From positions 2,379,501 through 2,443,500 of the forward strand of contig JADJQX010000001.1 in assembly GCA_016712525.1 (NCBI GenBank): 64,000 nt of DNA, read 5' to 3'. Source of the stretch: Myxococcales bacterium. Lineage in GTDB: Bacteria > Myxococcota_A > Polyangia > Polyangiales > Polyangiaceae. The notes under the pieces were generated by a model. The model did not search any database. It was not told where the DNA came from and saw only the letters and a program-made list of their open reading frames with translations. Below, one piece after another: positions 26,406 through 35,500 of this stretch (position 1 is the stretch's first letter; every line of letters begins with the position of its first letter). The translations under genes and the position numbers were made by a program.

Positions 26406-27620
26406 TCAGACGAGGGTGGACTGGGTCTCGGGGGTGGGCAGCACGAGGCCGAGCGGAATGGGCCTTCCGACCTCGACGGCGGCGGCGAGCTGGTCGGCCT
26501 GCGCCGAGGTGAGCACGCAGAGCTGGAGCTGTTTGGCGTCCCTCATGAGCTTCTCTACGGGGTAGTCGCGCATGAAGCCCGCGCCGCCGTGGAGCTGCAC
26601 GGCGGTGTCGCCCGCGCGCATGGCCGCCTCGAGGGCGAAGCTCGTCGCGAAGGCGGTGCTGCGGAGGCACTCGGGTGCGCTCGCGCCGGTGTCCCAGGAG
26701 GCCGCGGCGCGTTGCACGAGTGCCCGCGCGGCCTCGACGTCCATGGCCCGATCCGCCACGGTGAAGGCGACCGCTTGGAAGTGGCCAATGGGCTTTCCGA
26801 AGGCCTTTCGCGTGTCCACGTAGTCGCGCGCGATCGCGAAGGCCTCTCGCGCGAGGCCCACGGCGCGCGCCGCCACGAGCAGCGACTCTTTCGCCACGAA
26901 GCGGAGCAGGGCGCCCGCGAAATCTCCGTTGCCGAGGAGGCGCGCCTCGTCGCTCACCTCGACGCCGTCGAGCACGACCGAGCCCACGCTCACCGCGTCG
27001 AGCCCGAGCGTCGTCTCCCTCGGGCCCACCGAGACACCCTTTTGGTCGCGCCTCACGACGAACGCGCCGAGCCCATCCCACCCCGCCGAGGCGTCGACCT
27101 GCGCGAGCACGACGAAGACCTCGGCGCGGTCGGCGTTGCGCACGTAGGCCTTTTCGCCTGAGATCGTCCACGTCGAGCCCTGCTTCGTCGCCGTGGTCGC
27201 GAACCCTGCCCGGTCGGCGAGGGCCTTCTTCTCTCCGAACGCGACGGCTCCGAAGCGCGCGTGGCCGCCATCTCCGGCGAACGGCGCGAGCAAGGCAGCA
27301 GCCTGGTCCGCGGTGCCGAGCTCGACCACCGCCGTCCCGAACGCGCCCGGCCCCGCGAGCGCGAACGCTGCGGCAGGATCACCGGCCGCGACCTCCTCTT
27401 CGAGCAGCACGGCCGTGCGCATGCCGAGCCCCGCGCCGCCGGCGCTCTCCGGGATCGACAGGAGGCCGAGGCCGAGCTCGAACGCGGCGCGCCTCACCTC
27501 TTCCGAGATGGCGCGGGCCTTCTCGTGGTCGCGCAGCTTTGGCCGAAGCGCTTTCTCGGCGAGCTCGGCCACGGAGGCCTGCATCAGGGTTTCGTCTTCG
27601 GTCGGTGCGAACGAGATCAT
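26406..27620 (-). CDS. Acyl-CoA dehydrogenase-like protein (2)
   Basis: 404 residues from ATG 27620, which has GAGGAG about 8 nt upstream. The three-domain acyl-CoA dehydrogenase layout is present: N-terminal helices, a middle domain (GSTWTISGEKAYVRNADRAE), and a C-terminal domain with RKAFGKPIGHFQAVAF and VQLHGGAGFMRDYPVEKLMR. It lacks the IFEGT Glu of its neighbour; the GGAGFMRDYP segment is nearer the isovaleryl-CoA/other branch. With the downstream paralog it may form a hetero-oligomer, as seen for some steroid-type dehydrogenases; this is inference. First gene of the pair. Confidence 0.88.
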   Translation of the reverse strand: MISFAPTEDETLMQASVAELAEKALRPKLRDHEKARAISEEVRRAAFELGLGLLSIPESAGGAGLGMRTAVLLEEEVAAGDPAAAFALAGPGAFGTAVVELGTADQAAALLAPFAGDGGHARFGAVAFGEKKALADRAGFATTATKQGSTWTISGEKAYVRNADRAEVFVVLAQVDASAGWDGLGAFVVRRDQKGVSVGPRETTLGLDAVSVGSVVLDGVEVSDEARLLGNGDFAGALLRFVAKESLLVAARAVGLAREAFAIARDYVDTRKAFGKPIGHFQAVAFTVADRAMDVEAARALVQRAAASWDTGASAPECLRSTAFATSFALEAAMRAGDTAVQLHGGAGFMRDYPVEKLMRDAKQLQLCVLTSAQADQLAAAVEVGRPIPLGLVLPTPETQSTLV

Positions 27621-28122
27621 GGGCACGCTCCTCGAGGCGAAAGGTTTACGTGCGAAAGATTCGCGTGGCAAGGAACGGTCTGGTCCTCGCCAGAGGCGTG
27701 TCTGTTGTCGAGGTGTTTCATTAACGAATCCAGACACTTGGCGCCAACGTCGGTGCCCCGACCGGCGTCTGCGGCCCGGCCGGCGCCGGGTCTGCCCAGC
27801 CCCGTGCGCGACGCTCTCCAGCAGCCTGTTGATTTTCGGGGCGGGGGCGTGGGGCGGCCGCGCCCGGCCGGCGGGGGGGGCCCGGGGGGGGGGGGGGCGG
27901 CCCTCCCTCGTCAGGGACCCCAGGGGTCGGAGAGAACACGGAGGGGGGATGCGGCGCAGCGGCGACGAGAAAATCAACGGGCCGCTAGAGACCGCCCGCC
28001 ATGCGCTTGGGCCTGAACGAATCGTCGAACAGCGCGACGGCACCCCCGAACGTCGACCGTGCACGAACGGGGTCCAGGCACAGCTCGATGAGCGGGGCCC
28101 GAGGAGAGGTCCCCCGGCCCTT
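27621..28122. other. Gene-free region with G-rich tract
   Basis: About 500 bases without a supportable gene. The right half holds the G-run described separately. An imperfect hairpin-like pair GTGTCTG (27698-27704) / CAGACAC (27731-27737) lies near the acyl-CoA dehydrogenase start and could be a regulatory site; the evidence is weak. Confidence 0.5.
27873..27900. repeat. Poly-G tract (G8-CCC-G14)
   Basis: Runs of 8 G (27873-27880) and 14 G (27884-27897), preceded by more GGGG clusters from 27839. It could form a G-quadruplex on the plus strand, could be length-variable, or could mark a poorly resolved spot in the assembly. Confidence 0.8.
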
Positions 28123-28902
28123 CTACTTGCAGGCGTGCTCGGCGACGGTCACCTGAGGGAGCGCGTCGCCCGGCTTGACCGCCACGAAGACGCAGGTGTC
28201 CGTGGAGGGATCGAAGGGTTGGCGGATCGGGGAGGTGATGGTGCCCGACATGCGGGCGCAGGACCGGGCTTGGTCGAGCTTGCCGTCGAGCGCGAAGCCG
28301 TCGACCGCGAGCTCGCGCGCCGAGATCGGGTTCGCCGTGGCCGGGATGATGAACGGCGTAGGGAACGAGAGGGTCGTCGTCTGGCCGGTCGTGCGCTCCG
28401 TGGCCTTCGTCGCGCTTCCGACCGCCTCGGCGAGATCGACACGTGTGGCCGAGGTCGGCAGCGCACGGAAGGTCCGGCCCGTCGTGGCGATGAAGTTGAA
28501 CCGCTTCGCCGTGTCGCCTGCGGAGAGCGCCGTGAGGCACGTCACGAAGTAGGTGGCGTCGGGCCCGACGGTGCTCGCGTCGCTCCCCGCGTCGGTTCCC
28601 GCGTTGCAGCCCGCCTTCGCGCGCGCGTCGGTGCACGCTCCCTCGCACAGGGCCGCGGTCTCGGCGTTGGCCCAGCATCCGCTCTCGGGCCCGTAGGCCC
28701 CCACCGCCGGCCCGACGGCCTCCGGCGCAACGCTCGCGAGGCAGCGGAGGTACTCTTTGCACGATGGCCCCTGCGCGACCCTCCCGGCCTGACCGTCCGG
28801 GGCGGCTGCGTCGGTCTCGCTCGAGGGCGGAGTCGAGGTGGAGGAGCACGCGAGGAGGACGAACCCGACCGAAAGGACCCAACCCGACCGTGCGACGACC
28901 AT
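28123..28902 (-). CDS. Lipoprotein of unknown function
   Basis: 259 residues from the ATG at 28902 (AGGG 8 nt upstream); a GTG three codons earlier is possible. The signal is WVLSVGFVLLAC followed by a Ser/Thr/Pro linker. Residues about 45-95 contain a Cys-rich stretch (SCKEYLRCLASVAPE, GCWANAETAALCEGACTDAR) typical of small disulfide-linked helical repeats. The C-terminal half is beta-rich (TGQTTTLSFPTPFIIPA) and ends in a Cys. No family recognised. It diverges from rplM across a region with two operator-like dyads. Confidence 0.75.
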   Translation of the reverse strand: MVVARSGWVLSVGFVLLACSSTSTPPSSETDAAAPDGQAGRVAQGPSCKEYLRCLASVAPEAVGPAVGAYGPESGCWANAETAALCEGACTDARAKAGCNAGTDAGSDASTVGPDATYFVTCLTALSAGDTAKRFNFIATTGRTFRALPTSATRVDLAEAVGSATKATERTTGQTTTLSFPTPFIIPATANPISARELAVDGFALDGKLDQARSCARMSGTITSPIRQPFDPSTDTCVFVAVKPGDALPQVTVAEHACK

Positions 28903-28995
28903 GGCCTGCACCCTAGCAGCACCCGCGCTCGTTTCTTTGGGTCCCGAGGGGCGTCCCCCGACCGTGCCCGCCTTCTTAGGCGCAGGCCCCCATGG

Positions 28996-29035
28996 CTGCG
29001 CGGCCGTGCAGGGGGGTATCTGCGCGGCCGTACAG
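28996..29035. promoter_or_regulatory. Two tandem near-palindromes 24 bp apart
   Basis: CTGCGCGGCCGTGCAG (28996-29011) and CTGCGCGGCCGTACAG (29020-29035) differ at one base; each is an imperfect dyad centred on CGGCCG. The regular 24-bp spacing suggests two repressor or activator dimers. They lie about 95-130 bp from the lipoprotein start and 140-180 bp upstream of the rplM promoter. Confidence 0.5.
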
Positions 29036-29174
29036 GCGATTTTCCCAGTTGTCGCCGCGGGTTCGAATGAGGGGGCACAGCGCGGGGATGGATGCTAAAG
29101 CGGCCCCGCATCTCCGCAGCACTCGCTTGGGGAGCACGAATTTGCCCGGGTCGGGCGTGGCAGGCGCTTTCCGC

Positions 29175-29203
29175 TTGACACGGCGAAACGGGCCTTCTAG
29201 GTT
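29175..29203 (+). promoter_or_regulatory. Sigma70-type promoter for rplM-rpsI
   Basis: TTGACA (29175-29180), a 17-nt spacer, and TAGGTT (29198-29203). The -35 is a perfect match and the -10 matches TATAAT at three positions. It lies 54 nt before the rplM start. Confidence 0.6.
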
Positions 29204-29257
29204 CCCGCCCCCCCGAGCGCCCCTGTGCTCGGACACGGTTCAAAAGGACTTCGCATC

Positions 29258-29740
29258 ATGTCGACCACGCCCGAAAAGGCCGGCCCCAAGAAGCTCGCCG
29301 GCCGCACCTACTCCGCTACCAAAGAGCAGGCGATCGCCTCGCGCGCCTGGTTCGTGGTCGACGCCACGGACAAGCCCCTCGGTCGCCTCGCGAGCGAGGT
29401 CGCGCGTGTCCTCCGTGGCAAGCACAAGCCCACCTACACGCCCCACCAGGACACCGGTGACTTCGTCATCGTCGTCAACGCGGGCAAGGTGAAGCTCACG
29501 GGCCAGAAGCTCGACAAGAAGTTTTACTACCGTCACTCGGGCATCCCCGGCGGCTTCCGCGCCGAGGCCTACCGCGACCTCCTCGACCGCAAGCCGGAGT
29601 TTCCGATCGAGAAGGCCGTGAAGGGCATGCTCCCGAAGAACGTCCTCGGCCGCGAGATGCTCGGCAAGCTCAAGGTCTACGCTACGCCGGATCACCCGCA
29701 CGCGGCCCAGAAGCCGCAGGCCCTCACCGTCAATCTCTGA
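29258..29740 (+). CDS. rplM: 50S ribosomal protein L13
   Basis: 160 residues, with AAGGA about 10 nt before the ATG. The conserved L13 core is complete (WFVVDATDKPLGRLASEVA, RGKHKPTYTPHQDTGDFVIV, YYRHSGIPGG, PEFPIEKAVKGMLPKN, LGREMLGKLKVYA). An N-terminal extension of about 25 residues is longer than in E. coli. Next to rpsI, the usual pairing. Confidence 0.98.
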   Translation: MSTTPEKAGPKKLAGRTYSATKEQAIASRAWFVVDATDKPLGRLASEVARVLRGKHKPTYTPHQDTGDFVIVVNAGKVKLTGQKLDKKFYYRHSGIPGGFRAEAYRDLLDRKPEFPIEKAVKGMLPKNVLGREMLGKLKVYATPDHPHAAQKPQALTVNL

Positions 29741-29750
29741 GAGAAGCACC

Positions 29751-30149
29751 ATGGCACAGGCTCAAAACCGCACGTACGCCACCGGCAAGCGCAAGACCGC
29801 GGTCGCCCGCGTTTGGATCTCGCCCGGCACGGGCCAGATGACGGTCAACACCAATAGCGCCGACTCGTACTTCGAGCGCGAGACCTCGCGCATGATCGCG
29901 CGTCAGGCCCTCGAGCTCATCGAGGCGCTCGACCAGTTCGACGTCATCGCGACGGTGCGCGGCGGCGGTCACTCGGCCCAGGCCGAGGCCGTTCGTCACG
30001 GCGTCTCGCGCGCCCTCTGCCTCCTCGACCCCGAGAAGCGCACGGTGCTGAAGCGCGCCGGCTTCCTCACGCGCGACGCGCGCAAGAAGGAGCGCAAGAA
30101 GTACGGCCAGCCGGGCGCCCGCAAGCGCTTCCAGTACTCGAAGCGCTGA
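29751..30149 (+). CDS. rpsI: 30S ribosomal protein S9
   Basis: 132 residues, normal for S9. Signatures: YATGKRKTAVARVWI, GGGHSAQAEAVRHGVSRAL, and the basic C-terminal tail ARKRFQYSKR that reaches the ribosomal P site. It follows rplM by 10 nt and shares its transcript; a terminator lies just beyond. Confidence 0.98.
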   Translation: MAQAQNRTYATGKRKTAVARVWISPGTGQMTVNTNSADSYFERETSRMIARQALELIEALDQFDVIATVRGGGHSAQAEAVRHGVSRALCLLDPEKRTVLKRAGFLTRDARKKERKKYGQPGARKRFQYSKR

Positions 30150-30172
30150 TCGCTCGACACCATCTTTGCCCG

Positions 30173-30199
30173 AGGCCACTTCGTACGCGAGGTGGCTTT
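30173..30199 (+). terminator. Intrinsic terminator after rpsI
   Basis: Stem GCCACTTCG / CGAGGTGGC (30175-30196, one G-U pair) with a TACG tetraloop, followed by TTTTGGCTTTTT. Confidence 0.8.
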
Positions 30200-30315
30200 T
30201 GGCTTTTTGTGCGCGCGTGGTCGGCGAGCTCTGGGCCGAGGCCCGTGTCACCCGTTCGTAGACCTCGAGGGAATGCGAGTGGTCCGCGAAGTCGGCGCTG
30301 CTACGGTCGTTGGCT

Positions 30316-31221
30316 ATGCGTTCGAACATGCCGCGTGGGGGATATGTCGGTCGGGTGGGTGGGCGGAGCGTGACGGCGCTCGCGCTCGGGCTCTTCGTGG
30401 TTGGGGGAGCGGCCTGCACCGTGATCGAGGGTGTGGGCATCGACGATCCCGAGACACCTGACGCCTCGCCCACGAGCACGTCGACGACCCCGGTGCCGAC
30501 GGGAACGGCGACGGGGACGGGCGCACCGGACGCTGGCCCCGCGCCCACGGACGCAGCGGCCGACGCGACGCTCGCCGACGCCGACGTCGACGCGGCGACC
30601 GACGCTTCCCTCGACGGCGCCTCGGACGGCGCGACGGACGGTGGCGCCACGCCCGTCATGCCCGGCGTGGATGGAATCCTCCGCGGCACGGTAGGCGGCT
30701 TGGTCGAGCACAGCTGGGTCGGCACGATCCCCCTCCCAAACGCGGGCTGCCCCGCCAGCGCACAGACGGTCACGATGGGCCAGATCTCGTGCTGCCGCTT
30801 CAGCGGCTCGTTCCCCAACGCAAGCCGGGTCCCTGTCGAGTTCGACCTCGCGACCGGGATGGGCACGCTCGCAGGCGCCCCCATCGGCCCCTTCGGCGCT
30901 GTCATCGTCGAGGGGGACGGCACGATGCGCTTCCGCCAGCCCACGATCCTTCACGCGCAGAAGGCATGGACGGCTGGGGTCGAGATGGGGCGCCACATGA
31001 TGGCGCCGGCGAGCGAGATCGAAGAGGCGACGAAGCTCCTCTCTCTCGGCCTCGTGCGCCCCGTGTCGGACTCCCTCCGAAACATGCAGGTTACATGGAA
31101 CCCGACCACCAAGGTGTTCCGGATCACGATGGACCTCACGATGTACCAGGCGAACGCCGCGGGGACCTGCAATCTCCCGTCCGGTAACTCCAGCGGTCGG
31201 CTCTTCTACGACCTTCGTTGA
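30316..31221 (+). CDS. Exported lipoprotein-like protein, function unknown
   Basis: 301 residues from ATG 30316; an in-frame ATG at 30328 is also possible. A hydrophobic segment (SVTALALGLFVVGGAAC) ends in Cys but the -3 position (Gly) is not an ideal lipobox. It is followed by a long low-complexity linker of Thr/Ser/Pro and then Asp/Ala (PTDAAADATLADADVDAATD). The folded C-terminal part (about 120-300) has LPNAGCPASAQTV, an ISCCRFSG double Cys and beta-rich segments. No family recognised. Its own promoter is presumed, as the rpsI terminator precedes it. Confidence 0.7.
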   Translation: MRSNMPRGGYVGRVGGRSVTALALGLFVVGGAACTVIEGVGIDDPETPDASPTSTSTTPVPTGTATGTGAPDAGPAPTDAAADATLADADVDAATDASLDGASDGATDGGATPVMPGVDGILRGTVGGLVEHSWVGTIPLPNAGCPASAQTVTMGQISCCRFSGSFPNASRVPVEFDLATGMGTLAGAPIGPFGAVIVEGDGTMRFRQPTILHAQKAWTAGVEMGRHMMAPASEIEEATKLLSLGLVRPVSDSLRNMQVTWNPTTKVFRITMDLTMYQANAAGTCNLPSGNSSGRLFYDLR

Positions 31222-31296
31222 GGGCGCATGTCGAACGGGCACGCGCATGCGAGGAGCTTCCTCGGCCTCGCGTCTGCGCGCTAGCGTGAGAGAGAG

Positions 31297-31554
31297 ATGT
31301 CGGACTCGGCTTGGATTTTGGCTCGCGTCGAGGCCCTCGAGACCGAGGTGAAGAACCTGCGGGCCGAGCGCGATAGGCTCGTCGCGGAGGTCGAGCTGCG
31401 CCAAGGGGCCGCTCGTCGACCGCGCCCACGCGGCAGCGGTCAGGCGTGGTGGCTCGTCGTCTTCGTGTTGGGCCTCACGGGGGCGTGCACACGATCCATG
31501 TTGGCCTCGAGCGCCGTTCAGGCCGAGGCCGACCGCGCCGCAGGGCAGCTCTGA
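31297..31554 (+). CDS. Small coiled-coil membrane protein (first of a pair)
   Basis: 85 residues. An N-terminal heptad-like helix (VEALETEVKNLRAERDRLVAEV, shown in part) is followed by a basic Arg/Pro linker and one membrane segment (WWLVVFVLGLTGA). AGAGAGAG precedes the start. Its stop overlaps the start of the next gene (TGATG). Function unknown; the matching plan of both proteins suggests they form a complex. Confidence 0.65.
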   Translation: MSDSAWILARVEALETEVKNLRAERDRLVAEVELRQGAARRPRPRGSGQAWWLVVFVLGLTGACTRSMLASSAVQAEADRAAGQL

Positions 31555-31835
31555 TGGATCCGTTTCGTGGCCTCCATGGGCTCGAAGAACGGGAGCGGCT
31601 GCTGCTCGAAGAGAAGCGCACCCTCGAGCTCGAGCTCGAAAACCTTCGCCGGCTGGCGCCACCGCGGGAGCCGACGGGATCGTGGGTGACGAGGCACCCT
31701 CCGATCGCCGTGGTGTTGTGCGGGCTCGCCCTGCAGGCTGCGCTGCTCCTCGTCGCGCACCTTCGGCGTCCGCCGTCTCCCCACACCCTTGGCCCCAAGG
31801 TGGCGCCGGCGTCGCAGGTGGGGCCTGGGCTGTAG
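31554..31835 (+). CDS. Small coiled-coil membrane protein (second of a pair)
   Basis: 93 residues. Like its upstream partner it has a strongly charged N-terminal helix (LEERERLLLEEKRTLELELE) and then a single membrane segment (IAVVLCGLALQAALLLVAHL) with a short Pro-rich tail. Translation is probably coupled through the one-base overlap. No family recognised. Confidence 0.65.
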   Translation: MDPFRGLHGLEERERLLLEEKRTLELELENLRRLAPPREPTGSWVTRHPPIAVVLCGLALQAALLLVAHLRRPPSPHTLGPKVAPASQVGPGL

Positions 31836-31933
31836 GGCCCTTTCTTAGAGTAGTTCCGAGGAGTTACGCCCCGTAGTCGAGGGCCGCCTCGACCATGCCT
31901 CACGGCGGAGACATGGCCGACGCTCGTCGACGA

Positions 31934-32374
31934 TCAGGCCTTCTTCTCTTCGCAGTTGAACATCCAGCGCACCCCGAACTTGTCGACGCAGGTGCCGAAG
32001 TACGAGCCCCAGAACATGTCCATGAGCGGCATCTCGGCCTTGCCGCCCGCGGAGAGCTTGGCGAAGAGCGCGTCGGTCTCGGTGCGCGTGTCGGGCGCGA
32101 GGTTGATGCTGAAGTTGTTCCCGGCCACGAGCTTGTGGCCCATGCTCTCGAGGGCGTCCGTCCCGTGGAGGACGTGTCCCGCGAGGATCGGGAGCGCGAC
32201 GTGCATGACGAGCTTCTTCTCCGCATCGCTCATGGGGGGCGCGCCGGGCATGGGAGGCGCGTCGCTCATGCGGTGGATGGGCCCGACGTACTCGGTGCCG
32301 AAGACCGACTTGTAGAATGCAAAGGCCTCTTCGGTCGTGCCCATGAAGTTCAGGTACGTGCTCACGCTCGCCAT
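31934..32374 (-). CDS. PhnB-like VOC-fold protein
   Basis: 146 residues. Opens with STYLNFMGTTEEAFAFYKSVFG, the hallmark of PhnB-type (3-demethylubiquinone-methyltransferase-like) VOC proteins, and closes with WGSYFGTCVDKFGVRWMFNCE. A Met/Pro-rich loop (MSDAPPMPGAPPMSDAEK) lies in the middle, as in the family. Biochemical role of these proteins is unclear. Confidence 0.88.
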   Translation of the reverse strand: MASVSTYLNFMGTTEEAFAFYKSVFGTEYVGPIHRMSDAPPMPGAPPMSDAEKKLVMHVALPILAGHVLHGTDALESMGHKLVAGNNFSINLAPDTRTETDALFAKLSAGGKAEMPLMDMFWGSYFGTCVDKFGVRWMFNCEEKKA

Positions 32375-32486
32375 GACGTCGTCCTCCCTCGTGCGCGCGG
32401 TCCATCCGCGCGGGCGACCGTGCTACCTCAACCTTCGGGCGGAGGAAAGGCGCGCTCGACCCTGCTTGCCGAGCGCGCACCAAGAA

Positions 32487-32506
32487 GCCGACGACGAATC
32501 GTCGGC
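32487..32506. terminator. Terminator-like hairpin after the M36 protease gene
   Basis: Perfect 8-bp stem GCCGACGA / TCGTCGGC with CGAA loop. On the plus strand it is followed by CTCTTTTCC; on the minus strand, the direction of the M36 gene, by TTCTTGG, a weaker T-tract. Confidence 0.6.
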
Positions 32507-32568
32507 CTCTTTTCCTATCCAAGGCGCTCGCGGCAGCCGCTCGCGCTCCCCACTGTGTTTGCCTCGCG

Positions 32569-35500
32569 TCAGCGCGCGCGGCGTCGGCGGACGACTCCGA
32601 GCACGAGGGCAGCGAGGCCGAACGTGGCGAACGCGCTCTCTCCGCGACTTTCGGCCGTGTGGCAGCCGCAGCCTCCCGACACGGTGGGCACCGCGTCGAG
32701 CGTAGGCGACACCGTCACGTCCACGCGTGAGCCCGCGCTAAGGAGGGCCCCGTCGTGGGCGCGGAGGACGAAGGTGAGCTTCGTGTCCGCGGTGACGTCC
32801 GGAGAGACGAACACGAGGTTCGCCGAGTCTTTGCCGTCGAGGGTCACTTCGGGCCCTTCGACCTGCGACCACATGTAGGTGAGCGGGGCATTCGTGGGGT
32901 GTGTGCCGGTGCCCGCGAGCGTGACCTGGGTGCGCGGGGGTACGGTCTTGCCGGCGCCGGCGTTCACCTTGGGGCCGTTCTCGTCGCACAGATCGCGGTG
33001 CGCGACGAACGCGTAGAATGGCTTGGAGGCCACGTCGGTGAGCTCGATGTCGTCGATGTCCCAGCCCTTGTCGACGGCGTTGTCGTCGGCGCCGTGGCGA
33101 AAGCGGATCTGCACGGCCTCGGCGGGCCCCGTGCGGAGCTTGATGACCTCTTCGCGCCAGACGTCGGGATACCCCTCGCTCTTGTTGCCGAAGGCCTTCC
33201 TGCCCTTCAGGGGGTTCGTACCCTGCGTGTCGTTGTCGAGCGTGACGTTGTAGTCGACAGGGCCGTACTCCGACGCATCCTTCCAGGTGGTGCCTCCGTC
33301 GAGGCTGACCTCGACGACGCCGCCGTCGAAGTCCTTCTTGCGTCGCGCGTCGGACTCGAACGCGAACCTGTGTTTGAACTTGAGGCCGAACGCGTCGCCT
33401 TCCACCTTGAACGAGGCGGAGGTGAGCTTGTGATCCGCCGGCTCGCCCGCGTTGGGGATGCTCCAGTACGCGTTCTTGCCGACGTAGACGCGCGACCACT
33501 TCTGGCTCGTGCCCGTGCGGTCCTTGCCCGCGACGACCCAGCTCGTCCCCTTGGTCTGCACTTCGTCTTTCGTCGACGCGCCGTCGGCCTCGTCGGCGTC
33601 GCGCACCGTGGGGACGCGGACGGGGATGGTGCGGGGAACGGCGAGCGTCGGATCGTCGATCGCGATCTCGACCTCGACGTCCCCGATGGGGCGAACCCCT
33701 CGCGCGGTGACCTTGAGCTTGGCCTTGCCGATCTCGAAGGGCTTGAGCTTCGGCATGACGAGCTCGCCGCCGTCGGCGAACGCGACCCCCTCGGCCTTGG
33801 TCGACAGCTTGGCGCGGGTCTTCTCGAGGGTCCCGGCGCCGGCGTTGCGAATGGTGAGCTCCACCGAGCCGACCTCGTCGGCGTCGAGGATGCCGTCCTT
33901 GTCGCACGTGATGGCGTCGTCCGTGAGCACGGCCGACACGACCTCGATCTCGTTCCCGACGACGAAGCTCTCCTTGGTGCCCTTGTTGTCGAAGCTCGTT
34001 TTTCCGGGGCCCGTGGCGCCGACGCCCGCGCCGCGTTTGGCGAAGGCCTTCCAGAACGCCTGGAAATCGCCCTCGTCGGTCGCGTAGGCCACGGCGATGA
34101 GCGCGTCGCGCGCCTCGAGCAGCGTCGGGTCGACCGGGGTCGCCTTGAGGCTCGCGACGAGGTACTTCTTCATGCGCTCTTGCGCCTGCGCGAAGGTGTA
34201 GCGCGGGTCCGACAGCAGCGCGGCGTAACACTCCCAGAGCATCTGGGCCCACACCTCGCCCGTCGCGTGCACCTCGGAGTTGTTGCTCCCGTCCTCGCCG
34301 AACGAGGTGGGCACGTCCTTCGGGAGGGCCTCGCCGTCCGAGATGTGACGGAACGTGAGCCCGTTCTTCTTCATGTCGGTCGAGTAGGGCTGGCGGCGGA
34401 TCCCGAAGTACGCGTCGTCGCCGGAGCCGCTCGTCGCGTAGGTACCTGTGGGATAGGCGCCCGCCCATCCCGCGCCCTGAGGGGCGCTGAGGTCGTCGGG
34501 GCGCACCATCAGGAGCTGCGCGACGAAATCGCCCCAGCCCTCGCCGAGGCCACCGGCTTGGTTCGTCGTGAGGCCGTCGGCGTTCCCCACGAGGCGGTTC
34601 GAGAGCACATGACCCCACTCGTGCGCCACGATGGCCGTGTCGAGCCCGCCGTCGAGATCGCTCGTGCCCTGCCTTCGCATGGTCACGGTGACCCCTTGGG
34701 GGATCGCCGCCTCGAGGGCCTGGCCGTCCGCGAGGTTCAACGAGAGCGCGGGGATGGTCACGTCTCCGGCCTGACCGCCCATGTAGGGCGCCGTCCCAGG
34801 GGACGAAGAGCTCGCCACGTTCGCGACGATGACGCCGATGGCGCCGGCGGCCTGGACCTTCTGCGCCTTCTGCGAAAACGAGCAATTTCCGCGGTGAACG
34901 AGGGCGATTTTGTCTTTGAGCTCGGTCGCGTTGAGGATGTTCTCGCAGCCGTCTTTGTCGTCTGCGCCGGAGTCGAGCGCCATGACCACGGGGCCGTTCG
35001 TGACGAACTTGTCTTTGCCGAACGCTCCTGCGATGCCGACGTTCTTCGTGCCCGCTACGCTCGCGGGCGCCTCGACGACGAGGCTGCCCGTGGTCTGACC
35101 GGCGAACACGTACATCTGCACGCGCGGAGACGAGCCGTCGGCGGGAGTGGCCGCGTTGGCGTTGTTTCGCCCGCTGTAGTCCTGCGCCTCGATGAGGAGG
35201 CGATCGTTGCCTCGGCCCCCGCGGCCGAGGTTGTCGGCCTGGTGGTTCCCCGACTTCTCGTCGAAACCTGCATCATACATCCAGTCGTGCATGAAGTTCG
35301 CGACGTAGAAGAGGTGCGTGACGGCGCCGCGCACCGACTCGGGCGTCGCGTTCGGCGAGGCCTGCGTGTCGTACGTGTAGTCGAACACTCCGGGCGCGGT
35401 AGCGGTGGCGCGGGTGTCCGCGGAGCTCGCGGAGAAGCCGTTCGGGCTCACCACGTCGGAGTAGGCGTCGACGTTGTTTCCGCGGGTCTCGGTGGCGCCG

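Larger units (their letters stand above)
28903..29257. other. Divergent promoter region between lipoprotein gene and rplM
   Basis: A gene-free stretch of about 355 bases. It holds two operator-like dyads (28996-29035) and the rplM promoter (29175-29203). No other gene seen. Confidence 0.6.

Noticed and set aside
28123..28200. Possible programmed frameshift or extension of the lipoprotein gene toward the G tract
   Set aside because: The lipoprotein frame has a clean stop at 28123, and the G-rich region beyond it gives only low-complexity Pro/Gly translations.
27193..29070. Long plus-strand open frame across the acyl-CoA dehydrogenase, the G tract and the lipoprotein
   Set aside because: It is low complexity and antisense to two well-supported genes.
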